Part shown: one piece after another, positions 8,478-18,111 of the stretch
How the letters are laid out: every line of letters starts with the position of its first letter
Numbering within the stretch: the first letter of the stretch is position 1
NCBI RefSeq assembly: GCF_000756655.1
Contig: NZ_ARXU01000015.1
Coordinates: forward strand, 25,728 to 89,727
Source of the DNA: Alcanivorax jadensis T9
GTDB taxonomy: Bacteria; Pseudomonadota; Gammaproteobacteria; Pseudomonadales; Alcanivoracaceae
DNA: 64,000 nucleotides
Direction of reading: 5' to 3'
Program-made: the position numbers and the translations under genes
Notes under the pieces: generated by a model
The model's database searches: none
Seen by the model: only the letters and a program-made list of their open reading frames with translations
Told to the model about the DNA's origin: nothing

Positions 8478-10484
8478 TTACCAGTGGATTCCTTTGAAGA
8501 GGCGTGAAAAGGCTGCCTGTTCGCGGCGAATTTTCTTCGGTGAGCTTTCCTTGTCGCCCAGGGCCGCGGAGGAATCCGAGAACAGCTTGTAGCCGGTATT
8601 CATGATGGTCTCGGTGACCTTGGGCGTCAGGAAGTGCATCACCTGACCCATCACGCCAAGGTTGGTGGCGATGCGCTTGGGCTGGCGCACGATGGCATCG
8701 CAGATCATATCCGCTGCCTGGGCCGGGCTGATGGTAGGCACATGATTATAGATCTTGGTGGGTGCGATCATCGGGGTGCGTACCAACGGCATGTTGATGG
8801 TGGTAAAGCGAATGCCCTCATGGGCCAGTTCGCTGGAGGCGCAACGGGTGAATGCATCCAATGCCGCTTTCGACGCCACATAGGCGGAGAAACGCGGCGC
8901 ATTGGTCAGTACGCCGATGCTGGAAATGTTGATCACGTGGCCGCCACCACGCTCAATCATGCCCGGCATCAGCTGCATGATCAGTCTCAGTGCACCGAAG
9001 TAATTGAGCTGCATGGTACGTTCGTAATCGTGGAAGCGTTCAAAGGAATGCACCACGGAACGACGGATGGAGCGACCGGCATTGTTGACCAGCACATCCA
9101 CATGGCCATGGTCTGCAGTCACTTGCTGGATCAGATCATCCACGCTGCTCAGATCTGACACGTCGCAGCTGTAGGCCTGGGCCGTGCCGCCCAGCTGGTC
9201 GATTTCGTGCAGGGTCTCTTCCAGTTTTTCGGCAGTACGGGCAATCACCAGCACGGTGGCGCCGGCACGGGCCAGCTTCAGTGCGGTGGCCTTGCCGATG
9301 CCGGAGGTGGCGCCGGTAACCATCACTACCTTGCCTTCCACTCGCTCCGGCAGGGTGGGCAGGGGCTGCAATTCATCCTTGCGGTCGCCGCGATCCGGGT
9401 CCAGATGGTTTTCCCAGAAATCCCACAGCTGCTGGATATAGCCTTCCAGGTCCGGTACCTGGATGTTGCTGTCGGCCAGAGCCTCCCGGGCCCGACGGTT
9501 GTCGTACTCGGTGGGGAAGGTAAGAAACTGCAGCGCAGACGGGGGAATATCCAGGTTCTCCAGCACTGTGTTGACCACCAGCTTGGGGGTCATGGCGCTG
9601 ACGCCCTTCTTGACGAAGCCGGGGACCACATTGAACAGGCTGTTATCCAGTTTCACTGGCCAGCGGGGGGCTTGAGCGGCACCGGCAATGATGTCCATCA
9701 GCTCGCCCAGGTTGTAACTGCGATCGGCGGTGAGATGGAAACACTGGCCATCGTGGTCAGGCTGGTGGGCAATGTGGTCCAGGGCGTCAGCGACGAAGTC
9801 CACTGGCACCACATTGAAGTGACCGCCTTCCACGCCGATTAATGGCATCCAGTTGGGCAGTACATCCTTGAGCTTCTGGATCAGTTTGAACATGTAGTAG
9901 GGGCCGTCGACCTTGTCCATTTCGCCGGTCTCGGAATGGCCGACCACCATGGAGGGACGGTAGATGCGCCACGGCAGTTTGCTCTCCTGACGCACCAGCG
10001 CTTCGGACTCGTGCTTGGTGAGCAGGTAGGGGTCGTTAAGGCCCGTTGCTTCTTCGAACATGTCCTCGGTAAAGGTGCCGTTATAAAGACCTGCGGCGGC
10101 AATGGAGGAGACATGATGGAAACAGCCAGCTTGCAGTTTTTCCGCCAACTTCAGCGTTTGTCGGGTGCCTTCGATGTTGGTGTAGCGCTGGGTGTTTTCG
10201 TCTGCGGTCAGGTCATAGATGGCGGCCAGATGAAAAAAGTGATCCACCTGACCGTTCAGGTCATCCTGATCCCGCTTGCTGACACCCAACAATTTTTCGT
10301 TGATATCACCCTGGATGGCCACCAGACGGTCGGCATCCACACCCAGGCGACGGCGCAGGGCGTCCAGCTTGTATTCCGAGCCGGAGCGAACCAGGGCAAA
10401 TACCCGGCTGTCCTCACGCTTGAGCAGACGACCAACCAGAAAACGACCAATAAAGCCGGTGGCACCGGTGACGAAGTAGTTCAT
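8478..10484 (-). CDS. Two-domain fatty acyl-CoA reductase (alcohol-forming)
   Basis: A 668-residue protein with two dehydrogenase modules. The N-terminal extended-SDR reductase has FVTGATGFIGRFL for NADPH binding and DPYLLTK as its YxxxK catalytic pair; the C-terminal classical SDR has MVTGATSGIGKAT, NISSIG and YVASK. This order and length match the Marinobacter-type enzyme that reduces acyl-CoA through the aldehyde to the fatty alcohol used in wax esters, a storage lipid of marine oil degraders. It is divergent from a TetR regulator, with a promoter on the - strand (TTGACA at 10636-10631, GAGAAT at 10612-10607) overlapped by operator-like palindromes. Confidence 0.9.
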   Translation of the reverse strand: MNYFVTGATGFIGRFLVGRLLKREDSRVFALVRSGSEYKLDALRRRLGVDADRLVAIQGDINEKLLGVSKRDQDDLNGQVDHFFHLAAIYDLTADENTQRYTNIEGTRQTLKLAEKLQAGCFHHVSSIAAAGLYNGTFTEDMFEEATGLNDPYLLTKHESEALVRQESKLPWRIYRPSMVVGHSETGEMDKVDGPYYMFKLIQKLKDVLPNWMPLIGVEGGHFNVVPVDFVADALDHIAHQPDHDGQCFHLTADRSYNLGELMDIIAGAAQAPRWPVKLDNSLFNVVPGFVKKGVSAMTPKLVVNTVLENLDIPPSALQFLTFPTEYDNRRAREALADSNIQVPDLEGYIQQLWDFWENHLDPDRGDRKDELQPLPTLPERVEGKVVMVTGATSGIGKATALKLARAGATVLVIARTAEKLEETLHEIDQLGGTAQAYSCDVSDLSSVDDLIQQVTADHGHVDVLVNNAGRSIRRSVVHSFERFHDYERTMQLNYFGALRLIMQLMPGMIERGGGHVINISSIGVLTNAPRFSAYVASKAALDAFTRCASSELAHEGIRFTTINMPLVRTPMIAPTKIYNHVPTISPAQAADMICDAIVRQPKRIATNLGVMGQVMHFLTPKVTETIMNTGYKLFSDSSAALGDKESSPKKIRREQAAFSRLFKGIHW

Positions 10485-10586
10485 TGCTTTCCCCTTTTGC
10501 TTCCCTGCTGCCCGCTGTAAGCGGGCAGTCTGTGTTGTAGCGCTAGTTGATGATGCGCCGTGAGATCGGTAAGAGCCAAATTTCTT

Positions 10587-10604
10587 GCCTTACAACTGTA
10601 AGGC
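10587..10604. promoter_or_regulatory. Perfect palindrome at the acyl-CoA reductase transcription start
   Basis: GCCTTACAACTGTAAGGC has two 8-base arms around AC. It covers the expected +1 region of the promoter inferred for the reductase gene, the position where a bound repressor would block transcription. Confidence 0.6.
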
Positions 10605-10606
10605 GA

Positions 10607-10636
10607 ATTCTCTTTCAGCTAACACTTGTTTGTCAA
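10607..10636 (-). promoter_or_regulatory. Sigma70 promoter for the acyl-CoA reductase gene
   Basis: On the - strand TTGACA (perfect -35) is followed after 18 bases by GAGAAT (4 of 6 for -10). An operator-like repeat (10618-10633) overlaps the spacer and the edge of the -35 box. Confidence 0.5.
10618..10633. promoter_or_regulatory. Operator-like repeat inside the reductase promoter
   Basis: GCTAACACTTGTTTGT resembles the perfect palindrome at 10695-10710 (ACTAACACTCGTTAGT), sharing CTAACACT.GTT. Two related copies, one per divergent promoter, fit binding by the adjacent TetR protein. Confidence 0.5.
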
Positions 10637-10694
10637 AGATTATTATGTAACCAGCATGTAGTTGCGCGATGACTGGTATTCATGGGAATATTTA

Positions 10695-10710
10695 ACTAAC
10701 ACTCGTTAGT
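10695..10710. promoter_or_regulatory. Probable TetR operator ahead of its own gene
   Basis: ACTAAC-ACTC-GTTAGT is a perfect inverted repeat located 10 bases before the TetR start codon and just after a possible promoter (TTGCGC at 10662, GGAATA/GAATAT near 10685). The arrangement is typical of an autorepressor. Confidence 0.6.
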
Positions 10711-10719
10711 GATAATGTT

Positions 10720-11352
10720 ATGGCTGAAACCACGCGACAGCGCCAGAAACGACAAACCCGGGAGCGCATTCTGGAAGCCGCCCGTACCCTGATGGCTGGC
10801 GGCCGGGGCCTGGATAGCCTGGGCCTGCGGGAAGTGGCCCGGGAGTCCGGGCTTGCCGCCACCTCTCTCTACAATCATTTTCCGGACATGGATGCACTGG
10901 GGTTGGCACTGATCGACTCCTGCTGTTTCCGGTTGCGTTCGGCCATGGAATACGAGCGGCGTAGCATGATCGAAATCGGCCCGGCCCGGGCGGTGAAAGA
11001 GCTGGTCGGGCGCTTTGTGCGCTACCTGAACGACTATGAAAACGACTTCCGCCTGCTGGTGCAGCAGCGGCTGGGCAGCCATGACCGCTACCGGATGCGT
11101 ATCCAGCGGGAACTGCAGTTACTGGTGGACGAGCTGGCCGAGGACGTGCGCCAGGCGGTGGCTGCCCAGGGACGTGAGCCTGTGCCGGCGGAGCAGGAGG
11201 CGGAAGCCGCCATTGCCATCATGTTCGGCGCGGGCATTTCCATGCTCGACAACACGGTAACCGCGCGCAGGGTGCTGGCGGACCATGCCTGCCTGCAGTT
11301 GGAAATGATGGCCCTGGGGGGGCGAATGATGGCTCAGGGCACCCGTCTTTAA
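10720..11352 (+). CDS. TetR-family transcriptional regulator
   Basis: A 210-residue repressor. The N-terminal helix-turn-helix reads ILEAARTLMAGG...LREVARESGLAATSLYNHFPDMDAL, the hallmark of TetR proteins; the C-terminal two-thirds is helical and would bind a ligand and dimerise. The HTH and the short spacing before SLYNHF recall FabR/DesT-like lipid regulators. It is divergent from the fatty acyl-CoA reductase and two related palindromes lie between them, so it probably controls that gene and itself in response to an acyl compound. The ligand is inferred. Confidence 0.9.
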   Translation: MAETTRQRQKRQTRERILEAARTLMAGGRGLDSLGLREVARESGLAATSLYNHFPDMDALGLALIDSCCFRLRSAMEYERRSMIEIGPARAVKELVGRFVRYLNDYENDFRLLVQQRLGSHDRYRMRIQRELQLLVDELAEDVRQAVAAQGREPVPAEQEAEAAIAIMFGAGISMLDNTVTARRVLADHACLQLEMMALGGRMMAQGTRL

Positions 11353-11484
11353 CCCTCCGGTGCTGCCTTACCGGCTCTTTGAGGAGTGTAAAAAACAGGC
11401 AAATGTGACGTGATTCGTGGGTTTTTGACAAAAAATGCATAAAACTACTCACTTACATTTGCTCTATTGCCACAGGAGGTGGCG

Positions 11485-11814
11485 ATGTCATTTGATCCCA
11501 GGGATCCCTACGACGCGGCAGCCCTGTACGACATGTGGCTCAATTGCAGCCGCTGTCCGACCACCTTTGATTTCGAGCCCGGTGGTGACATTAATCTGGA
11601 TTACTACCATCGTATTGGGCAGCAGGCGCGCCAGGACAAATGGGCGGTACTACCAGCGCGCAGCAAAGGGGACGAGCTGGTGTTCAATGTGCTCTGCCCG
11701 GCTTGTGCGCTGCGTCTTGGTGTGGCTGGCTGCGATGGTCGCATGGAGCTTGCAGCTCCGGTGATTGACCAGATCTGTCAGGCCATGCGCGAGGCTTCCG
11801 GCGAGGCGGCCTGA
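11485..11814 (+). CDS. Hypothetical protein with two Cys pairs (probable zinc site)
   Basis: A 109-residue soluble protein not recognised as a named family. CSRC near residue 18 and CPAC near residue 76 could form a four-cysteine zinc site. An upstream in-frame ATG exists, but AGGAGGTGGCG directly before the ATG at 11485 decides the start. An inverted repeat, GCAAATGT (11399-11406) with ACATTTGC (11455-11462), lies upstream and may be regulatory. The following nitroreductase is on the same strand with a gap of 66 bp. Confidence 0.75.
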   Translation: MSFDPRDPYDAAALYDMWLNCSRCPTTFDFEPGGDINLDYYHRIGQQARQDKWAVLPARSKGDELVFNVLCPACALRLGVAGCDGRMELAAPVIDQICQAMREASGEAA

Positions 11815-11880
11815 GCGTTTCTGTCATCGTCGCCCTTTTCATGTCTGGTTAGACTGGCGGGTAATTCAGAGGAGTTACCC

Positions 11881-12564
11881 ATGAACGCCGATTCCATGAC
11901 CCTTTCCCATGCGCTTACCGAACGCCGTTCCGTGCGCGGTTTTCTCGACAAGCCGGTTTCGCATTCAGAGCTGGAGGCGATTTTTTCGCTGGCACAGCAC
12001 GCCCCGTCAAACTGCAATATCCAGCCCTGGCAGGTATGGGTGGCCAGCGGTGAAACCCGCAACGTTTTACGCGAGCGTCTGGTGGACAAGGTCAGTCGGG
12101 GCATTCCCTTTGCGCCGGACTATGAGAGCCTGCCTCGTTTCCAGGGTCTATACCGGGAGCGGCAGGTGGATTGCGCCATGGCGCTCTACGGCAGCATGGG
12201 GATAGCCCGGGAAGACCGGGAAGGTCGTCGCCGCGCGGAGCTGCGTAACTTCGAACTGTTCGATGCCCCCCATGTGGCGTTTATCGGCATGGAGCGGGAT
12301 TTCGGCGTTACCGTGGCACTGGACGTGGGCATGTACGTGCAGTCCCTGCTGCTGGCCATGACCGCTCATGGAGTGGGTGCCTGTGCCCAGGGCAGCATGC
12401 GCTACTATCCGGACGATGTGCGTGAACTGCTGGGAATTCCGGACAGCACTGCCATCGTGCTGGGCATCAGTTTCGGCTACGAAAACGTCGATGTGGCGGC
12501 CAATCGCACTCGAGTGGGGCGAGTGCCGCTGGGCGACTCGGTACGCTTCTGCGGCGGCACCTGA
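11881..12564 (+). CDS. Nitroreductase-family FMN oxidoreductase
   Basis: A 227-residue protein. RRSVRGFLDKPV at the N-terminus (phosphate-binding Arg-Arg-Ser), APSNCNIQPWQVWV (FMN contact) and GISFGYEN near the C-terminus are the standard nitroreductase signatures. These dimeric enzymes use NAD(P)H and FMN to reduce nitroaromatics, quinones or enones. The length is normal for the PnbA/NfnB-like branch. GAGGAG six bases before ATG supports the start. Physiological substrate unknown. Confidence 0.9.
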   Translation: MNADSMTLSHALTERRSVRGFLDKPVSHSELEAIFSLAQHAPSNCNIQPWQVWVASGETRNVLRERLVDKVSRGIPFAPDYESLPRFQGLYRERQVDCAMALYGSMGIAREDREGRRRAELRNFELFDAPHVAFIGMERDFGVTVALDVGMYVQSLLLAMTAHGVGACAQGSMRYYPDDVRELLGIPDSTAIVLGISFGYENVDVAANRTRVGRVPLGDSVRFCGGT

Positions 12565-12623
12565 GCGGACAGCAGGGGCGGGTTTGTGGTACAATGGTCG
12601 TTTTACCAGCGCAATGGACCCTC

Positions 12624-12986
12624 ATGATCATCGTCAAAGGCTCTTTCCCCGTGAAACAGGACCAGCAACCAGAGGCGCTGGAGCTGGTGCAGGCGTTGGC
12701 GAAATCCTCCCGGGGTGAACACGGCTGTCTGGCTTACGAGGTATACCTGCAGGCGGATGAGCCGCGGGTGATCGTGGTCTGGCAGCAGTGGACCGATCTG
12801 GATGCGCTGGAAATCCATTTTGGTTCCGAGCATGTGGATGCCTTTCTGGATGCGATCCCGGACATGATTGATGGCGATGTAACGTCCGCCCGCTTTGATG
12901 TGAACAGCCTGGACGGCGAGCCTATCGTGGAAGAAGTGGCCGAGATCGCTCCGCTGGTGCTGGCGGGCAATATTACCCTGCACTGA
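12624..12986 (+). CDS. Antibiotic biosynthesis monooxygenase (ABM) domain protein
   Basis: About 120 residues. The pattern MIIVKGSFPVK...QALAKSSRGEHGCLAYEVY...IVVWQQWTDLDALEIHFGSEHVDAF is a dimeric ferredoxin-like ABM domain, as in YgiN-type quinol monooxygenases. The His of LEIHF is commonly conserved. An extended -10-like TGGTACAAT lies near 12586-12594, which would give a short leader before the ATG at 12624. The frame opens earlier at a GTG (12594), but the domain begins at MIIVKG. Precise role unknown. Confidence 0.8.
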   Translation: MIIVKGSFPVKQDQQPEALELVQALAKSSRGEHGCLAYEVYLQADEPRVIVVWQQWTDLDALEIHFGSEHVDAFLDAIPDMIDGDVTSARFDVNSLDGEPIVEEVAEIAPLVLAGNITLH

Positions 12987-13086
12987 GGCACCCCAGGTAA
13001 AACCTGCCGCATGCAGCATGCGTGCAGATGTCATTCCCGCCCCGGGTTTCCTGCGCTACCCTCTGAGTTCTGTTGCAGGAGCCTCC

Positions 13087-14016
13087 ATGAAAACCCGTAT
13101 TGATTCCGTCGAAGAGATTACCCGCAGTTTTGCCGGGCAGGGCTATATCTGTAGTGAACAGATTGCCCTGGCGATCTATCTTGCCGCGCAATTGCACAAG
13201 CCGGTGCTGGTGGAAGGCCCTCCCGGGGTAGGAAAAACTGAACTGGCCAAAGCCGCGGCGGCGTTTCTGGAAGCGCCGCTGATCCGTTTGCAGTGTTACG
13301 AAGGGCTGGACGAAAGCCGGGCCCTGTACGAATGGAAATACGGCAAGCAATTGCTCTACACCCAGTTGTTGCGGGACAAGCTGGGCGGCATGTTGGCCGA
13401 CACTGACAGTCTGGAAGCCAGCATGGAGCGGCTTGGGGATCTGGGCGAAGCGTTCTACAGCGATACCTTTCTGGAGCCGCGCCCCCTGTTGCATGCCCTG
13501 CGCAGTGATGAGCCGGCGGTGCTGCTGATCGACGAAATCGACAAGGCGGACCAGGAGTTCGAAGCCTTCCTGCTGGAGCTACTGTCCGATTTCCAGATTT
13601 CCATCCCCGAACTGGGGACCGTGAAAGCCAAGCACCAGCCGCTGGTGCTGCTCACCAGTAACGATCAGCGGGAGCTGTCCGATGCGCTCAAGCGTCGTTG
13701 CTTGCATCTCTATATTCCCTACCCGGCGGCGGAACTGGAAGCGCAGATCGTGGCCACCCGGGTGCCGGATCTGGATGCTCGCCTGCGGGAACAGCTGGTG
13801 GCGTTTATCCAGCATCTGCGCGAACAGGACATGAAAAAACTGCCGGCCATTTCTGAAACCCTGGATTGGGCCCGGGCGCTGGTCCTGCTGCACGCGGACA
13901 GCCTGGAGCATGCCCAGGTGGCTGACACTCTCAATCTGGTGCTGAAGACCGAGCAGGATGTGACGTTGGCCCGGGAGTTGTTGCCGGCCTGGTTGCGCAA
14001 GCTCGGTAAGCGCTAG
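13087..14016 (+). CDS. MoxR-family AAA+ ATPase
   Basis: A 309-residue ATPase with Walker A GPPGVGKTE, Walker B LLIDEIDKAD, sensor region LLTSNDQRELSDALKRRC and a C-terminal lid. MoxR proteins act as chaperones that mature or activate partner complexes, usually together with a VWA-domain protein; the next gene encodes one after a 16-bp gap, giving the classic CoxD/CoxE-like pair. GGAG before the ATG at 13087 supports the start. No cox or mox genes are near, so the client is unknown. Confidence 0.92.
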   Translation: MKTRIDSVEEITRSFAGQGYICSEQIALAIYLAAQLHKPVLVEGPPGVGKTELAKAAAAFLEAPLIRLQCYEGLDESRALYEWKYGKQLLYTQLLRDKLGGMLADTDSLEASMERLGDLGEAFYSDTFLEPRPLLHALRSDEPAVLLIDEIDKADQEFEAFLLELLSDFQISIPELGTVKAKHQPLVLLTSNDQRELSDALKRRCLHLYIPYPAAELEAQIVATRVPDLDARLREQLVAFIQHLREQDMKKLPAISETLDWARALVLLHADSLEHAQVADTLNLVLKTEQDVTLARELLPAWLRKLGKR

Positions 14017-14032
14017 GGGGCCGGAACCGCTG

Positions 14033-15382
14033 ATGCCAACTCGTCGCTTATCCGAATTTGTCCAGGCCCTGCGTGGGGCCGGATTGCGGATTTCTCCGGA
14101 TGAAGCCGGCCAGGCCATGGATGCGGCGGCCCTGGTGGGCTATGCCCGGCGGCAACGCTTTCACGATGCGCTGGCCGTTACCCTGGTCAAGCAGCAACAG
14201 GACAGGCCACCCTTTGAAGAAACCTTTGCCCGTTTCTTCGAGGCCGAGGACTCCCGTGTCGACCCGTCCGGGGACATGGAACCGGCTATGCCGGCACCCG
14301 CAGCTGACCCGGCTTCAGCACAGACCCCTGAGGAACAACAGGCAGAAGCCCTGCTGGCCAGCACCCCGGAGCAGTTGCAGCAACGGATGGCGGAAGCTGC
14401 TGCCGAGATGGATTTCACGCAGATGGAAGTGATTACCCAGCAGGGCCTTTATTCCCGCCGTTTGTTGATGAACATGGGCATGGGGGCCGTGGACGACCGG
14501 GTGTTGCAACTGGATCAGGGCAACCCGAGTCAGCAGGCCCGGGCGGAACAGTTGCGGCAGTGGCGAGCCCGGGTCCGTGAGCAGGCGGCTGGTCAGGTGC
14601 GGCGCCAGTTTCTGTTGCACGGTGCCGGCAAGGGCCGGGCCCTGCGTGAGCAGACCCTGCGGGCGGTGCCATTTCGTGATCTGCGCGAGTTTCGTGACGT
14701 CCAGGCCCTGGTGCGCAAGATGGCTCGGCGACTGGCCAGCCTGCATCAGCGACGCATGAAAACCAGCCGGAGGGGAATGCTGGATGCCCGTCGTACCATG
14801 GTGGCGAGCATCCGCCATGACGGGGTGCCGGCGAAGTTGTTTTGGCGCCGTCGGCCGCCCCGCAAGACGCGGGTGATGGTGATCTGTGATGTGTCCAGTT
14901 CGGTCAGCGATGCCGCTCGCTTTCTACTGCAGTTTCTCTACGCCATGAACGACGTATTGCCACGGGTGCGCAGCTTTGCCTTTGCCTCGCGCTTTGATGA
15001 AATCACCGATGATTTTTCCCGTTATTCCCCCGAGGTGGCAGTGGGGCAGGTGCTGGATCGTCTGTCGGGTAGCGGCACTGATTATGCGGAGATGTTCCGG
15101 GCCTTTCAGGCCCGTTGTGAAAGGGAGCTGGATGCTCACACCACGGTAATAATTCTTGGCGATGCCCGTAACAATTACCTGCCCGATGGGGCGGAAACGC
15201 TGCAGGCCATCAGCCGCCGGGTCAAACAGGTCTGGTGGCTGAACCCGGAATCCCGGGGGCGCTGGAACAGTGGTGATGCGGTGATGGATCGCTACTTGCC
15301 TCACTGCCGCCTGGCCCGGCAGTGTGCCACCCTCAATGACCTGGAGCGGGTGGTGGATAGTTTGCTGGGGGCGTTGGACTAA
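14033..15382 (+). CDS. VWA-domain CoxE-like protein
   Basis: A 449-residue partner of the MoxR ATPase. The N-terminal half is helical with a Pro/Ala-rich linker at about residues 80-105; the C-terminal half holds a von Willebrand A domain with the metal site DVSSSVS and a later SGSGTDY, followed by VIILGDARNNY. Such proteins bind the AAA+ ring and recruit the client. No membrane segment. The gene pair appears to be transcribed alone and is followed by a large inverted repeat. Confidence 0.88.
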   Translation: MPTRRLSEFVQALRGAGLRISPDEAGQAMDAAALVGYARRQRFHDALAVTLVKQQQDRPPFEETFARFFEAEDSRVDPSGDMEPAMPAPAADPASAQTPEEQQAEALLASTPEQLQQRMAEAAAEMDFTQMEVITQQGLYSRRLLMNMGMGAVDDRVLQLDQGNPSQQARAEQLRQWRARVREQAAGQVRRQFLLHGAGKGRALREQTLRAVPFRDLREFRDVQALVRKMARRLASLHQRRMKTSRRGMLDARRTMVASIRHDGVPAKLFWRRRPPRKTRVMVICDVSSSVSDAARFLLQFLYAMNDVLPRVRSFAFASRFDEITDDFSRYSPEVAVGQVLDRLSGSGTDYAEMFRAFQARCERELDAHTTVIILGDARNNYLPDGAETLQAISRRVKQVWWLNPESRGRWNSGDAVMDRYLPHCRLARQCATLNDLERVVDSLLGALD

Positions 15383-15392
15383 GCGTGTTTTT

Positions 15393-15532
15393 ACCACAGA
15401 GGGCACAGAGTTCACTGAGCTAAACCCATTTACGCTGCTGGTGCGGTGGAGTAATTCGTATGTATTACTCATTGCAACCTACACCTGCATGCAGGTTTGT
15501 CTTTACTCAGAGAACTCTGTGCCCTCTGTGGT
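15393..15532. repeat. Fold-back repeat with 21-bp perfect inverted ends
   Basis: The ends (15393-15413 and 15512-15532) are exact reverse complements and contain ACCACAGAGGGCACAGAG. The same end motif recurs at 60545-60614. About 98 bases lie between the arms, with no open reading frame. It looks like a non-autonomous palindromic repeat placed between convergent genes. Confidence 0.8.
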
Positions 15533-15558
15533 GAGAAAAAGGTGTTGTAGAGCGCGCC

Positions 15559-17979
15559 TCAGGCGCGATCCCGTGAGACCTTGCCCGGATCACGCAGCAC
15601 CTGTTTCAGGGTGGCCAGCAGGCGTGCCTTGTTGATGGGCTTGGCCAGGTGGGCCACCATGCCGGCGTCGTGGCAGGCGTGGATCTTGTCCGGCACCGCG
15701 TGGGCGGTCAGGGCCACAATCGGAATCCAGGGCAGGCGACCTTCCTGTTGCAGTTTGATAATCGAGCGTGAGGTTTCGAAACCATCCATGTCCGGCATTT
15801 CGCAGTCCATCAGAATCAGATCAAACGACTGCTGAGTAGACATCAACACGGCAATGGCCTCCATGCCGCTTTCCGCCACTTCCGTTTCATAGCCCAGTTT
15901 CTGGCACAGCCCTTCGGCCACCATCAGGTTGATATGGTTGTCATCCACGATCAGCAGTCGGCCGCCGGAGAGGCTGGGCAAGTCGCTGTCCTCGCTTTGC
16001 GGCAGGTAGCCAGTATCGTTATGGGTGCCGGGCAGAGGCAGGCGGAACCAGAACCGTGAGCCTTCATTCTGCCGGCTGAAGACGCCGATTTCGCCGCCCA
16101 TGATTTCCACCAGTTGTCGGCAAATCGCCAGCCCCAGGCCTGTGCCACCGTAGCGTCGGCTGGTGGAGCTGTCGCCCTGATGGAAATGATCAAACAGGTG
16201 CTTGAGTTGCTCCGGGGCAATACCGATGCCGGAATCCGAGACTTCGAAGTAGACATAGTCCGGGTTTTGTTCATCCCGTTCTGCCATGACCGTGATAACG
16301 CCGTTACTGGTGAATTTCACCGCATTGCCGATCAGGTTGACCAGAATCTGCCGCAGTCGAACCGGGTCGCCCAGGCAGCGCTCCCCCAGGTTGTGATCAA
16401 GCTCGGTCTGCAGGGTATTGGAATGCACATGGGCCTTGTGCTGAAACAGGGCCAGGGATTCGCTGACCAGATCCTCCAGGCTGAAGCTGGTCTGCTCTAT
16501 GGGCATCTTGCCCGCTTCGATGCGGGAATAATCGAGGATGTCGTTGATCAGGTTGAGCAGGCTGTTACCGGATTGCTCGATCACATTCAGATTGTGCTGC
16601 TGATCCCCATCCAGGGGTGTGCCCTTGAGCATATCCACGGTGCCGATAATGCCGTTCAGCGGGGTGCGAATCTCGTGGCTCATTACCGCCAGGAATTCGC
16701 TGCGCGCACTCAGTGCGCTGTTCAGTTCCCGGGTACGTTCATCCACCCGTTGTTCCAATACCTCGTTGGCTTCGCGCTGAATGCGGGCATTCTCACTCTT
16801 CAATACCGTCATCCTGTGGGCCAGCGCGAAGGACAGCAGTACGGCTTCAGTGAAGGTGCCAATCTGCATGGCATTCTCCAGCAGCCAGCCCCCTTCCATC
16901 AGCTGAAAGGTTTTCAGTACGTAAAGCACCGTGGCGGTGGCCACGGCGGTAAAGGCGAGCAGGAAATAGCGTGCCGGGCTATAGCCCTTGAATATCAGCC
17001 ACAGGGACAGGGCGATGGCCACAAAAGGCCAAGGCATGACCACTGCGGTGGTGGCTTGAATGGAAAAATGAAAGTTGAGAAGCGTCAGCGGCGTAGTGAC
17101 CAGTAGTGCAATGGCGGTGACCAGCAACAGGCGGTGAATGCGCGGCGCCCGTTTCTTTAGCTCCAGAAACTGGCCGGCAAACAGCATGGAAAACGCCAGT
17201 GTCATCAGGTTCAGCACCGGCAGGGAGTAATGGTTCCAGAGGGTGGCGTCGGGCCATAGCCATTGGTAGCTCAATCCTTCCCGGGTAAACAGGTTGAGGC
17301 CGAAGGTGCCGAGATAAAGCACATAAAGCAGATAACTGGGGTCGCGGATGGACAGGAAGATCAGCAGATTGAACAGGCACATGGCGACGATGGCGCCAAA
17401 ATAGAGGCCGTAGAAAAGCGAAAGCCGGTTGCCATGCGCGTTGAAGGCTGCCGGCGTCATCAGGGTGGCCGGCAGCTCGATGACGTTATTGCCCTGAGCG
17501 CGAAGCAGCAGGTGGTGCTTGCTGTCTGTGGCCAGTGTCAGCGGTGTCACCAGGTGGTAGTGGGACAGTTCTCGACTATGGAAGGGAACCCGGTCACCCA
17601 TACGGGTGTGCTTGATTTGGTTGCCGTCCTTGTCAAAGACGTAGATGTCCAGGTAATCAAGATGGGGGCGGCCCACACGCAAAAACCAGTAGGGCAGCGT
17701 GCTGTTGTTTTCCACAGAGATCAGGAACCACAGGAACCCGTCGCGAAAACCCAGTGAGGGATATGGCGTGTCCAGCTGCTGCCCCTGGCCGGCGAGCAAG
17801 GCCTGCAATGCCAGGGTCGGGCTTAGGGCATGATTTTGATCTGCTAGCCATTGCATGCCGGCCGCGGCTTGGTAGCTATCGCGGTCATCCGCCAGGGTAA
17901 GGGCGTGGCTGTGCAAAGATAGAAAAAGTGCGCAGATAAACGCGGCCAGTCGCCCTGCGAAGACGGTTCCCTTTGTCAT
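15559..17979 (-). CDS. Hybrid sensor histidine kinase with 7TMR-DISM input
   Basis: About 806 residues. A signal peptide precedes a periplasmic 7TMR-DISM-type beta domain (about 25-180, likely carbohydrate or ligand binding), seven membrane helices (about 185-385), a short coiled coil, HisKA with phospho-acceptor H in [11 protein letters not shown], HATPase boxes ([23 protein letters not shown]) and a C-terminal receiver with phospho-acceptor D in [13 protein letters not shown]. It lacks an Hpt domain and no response regulator is adjacent, so the phosphorelay partner is elsewhere. An upstream TTG-type extension is less likely than this ATG, which starts the signal peptide. Confidence 0.9.
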   Translation of the reverse strand: MTKGTVFAGRLAAFICALFLSLHSHALTLADDRDSYQAAAGMQWLADQNHALSPTLALQALLAGQGQQLDTPYPSLGFRDGFLWFLISVENNSTLPYWFLRVGRPHLDYLDIYVFDKDGNQIKHTRMGDRVPFHSRELSHYHLVTPLTLATDSKHHLLLRAQGNNVIELPATLMTPAAFNAHGNRLSLFYGLYFGAIVAMCLFNLLIFLSIRDPSYLLYVLYLGTFGLNLFTREGLSYQWLWPDATLWNHYSLPVLNLMTLAFSMLFAGQFLELKKRAPRIHRLLLVTAIALLVTTPLTLLNFHFSIQATTAVVMPWPFVAIALSLWLIFKGYSPARYFLLAFTAVATATVLYVLKTFQLMEGGWLLENAMQIGTFTEAVLLSFALAHRMTVLKSENARIQREANEVLEQRVDERTRELNSALSARSEFLAVMSHEIRTPLNGIIGTVDMLKGTPLDGDQQHNLNVIEQSGNSLLNLINDILDYSRIEAGKMPIEQTSFSLEDLVSESLALFQHKAHVHSNTLQTELDHNLGERCLGDPVRLRQILVNLIGNAVKFTSNGVITVMAERDEQNPDYVYFEVSDSGIGIAPEQLKHLFDHFHQGDSSTSRRYGGTGLGLAICRQLVEIMGGEIGVFSRQNEGSRFWFRLPLPGTHNDTGYLPQSEDSDLPSLSGGRLLIVDDNHINLMVAEGLCQKLGYETEVAESGMEAIAVLMSTQQSFDLILMDCEMPDMDGFETSRSIIKLQQEGRLPWIPIVALTAHAVPDKIHACHDAGMVAHLAKPINKARLLATLKQVLRDPGKVSRDRA

Positions 17980-18111
17980 TCCCGATCCTGTTATCGCTGT
18001 TATCTGGATGCGGCATGCTTTCGACACATTTTACAGAGTTTACCGGATTACCAGGAACTGTGCGTCGGACAGCGTCTCGAAACTAGTGATTACACGCAAA
18101 AGGAGAGATTC

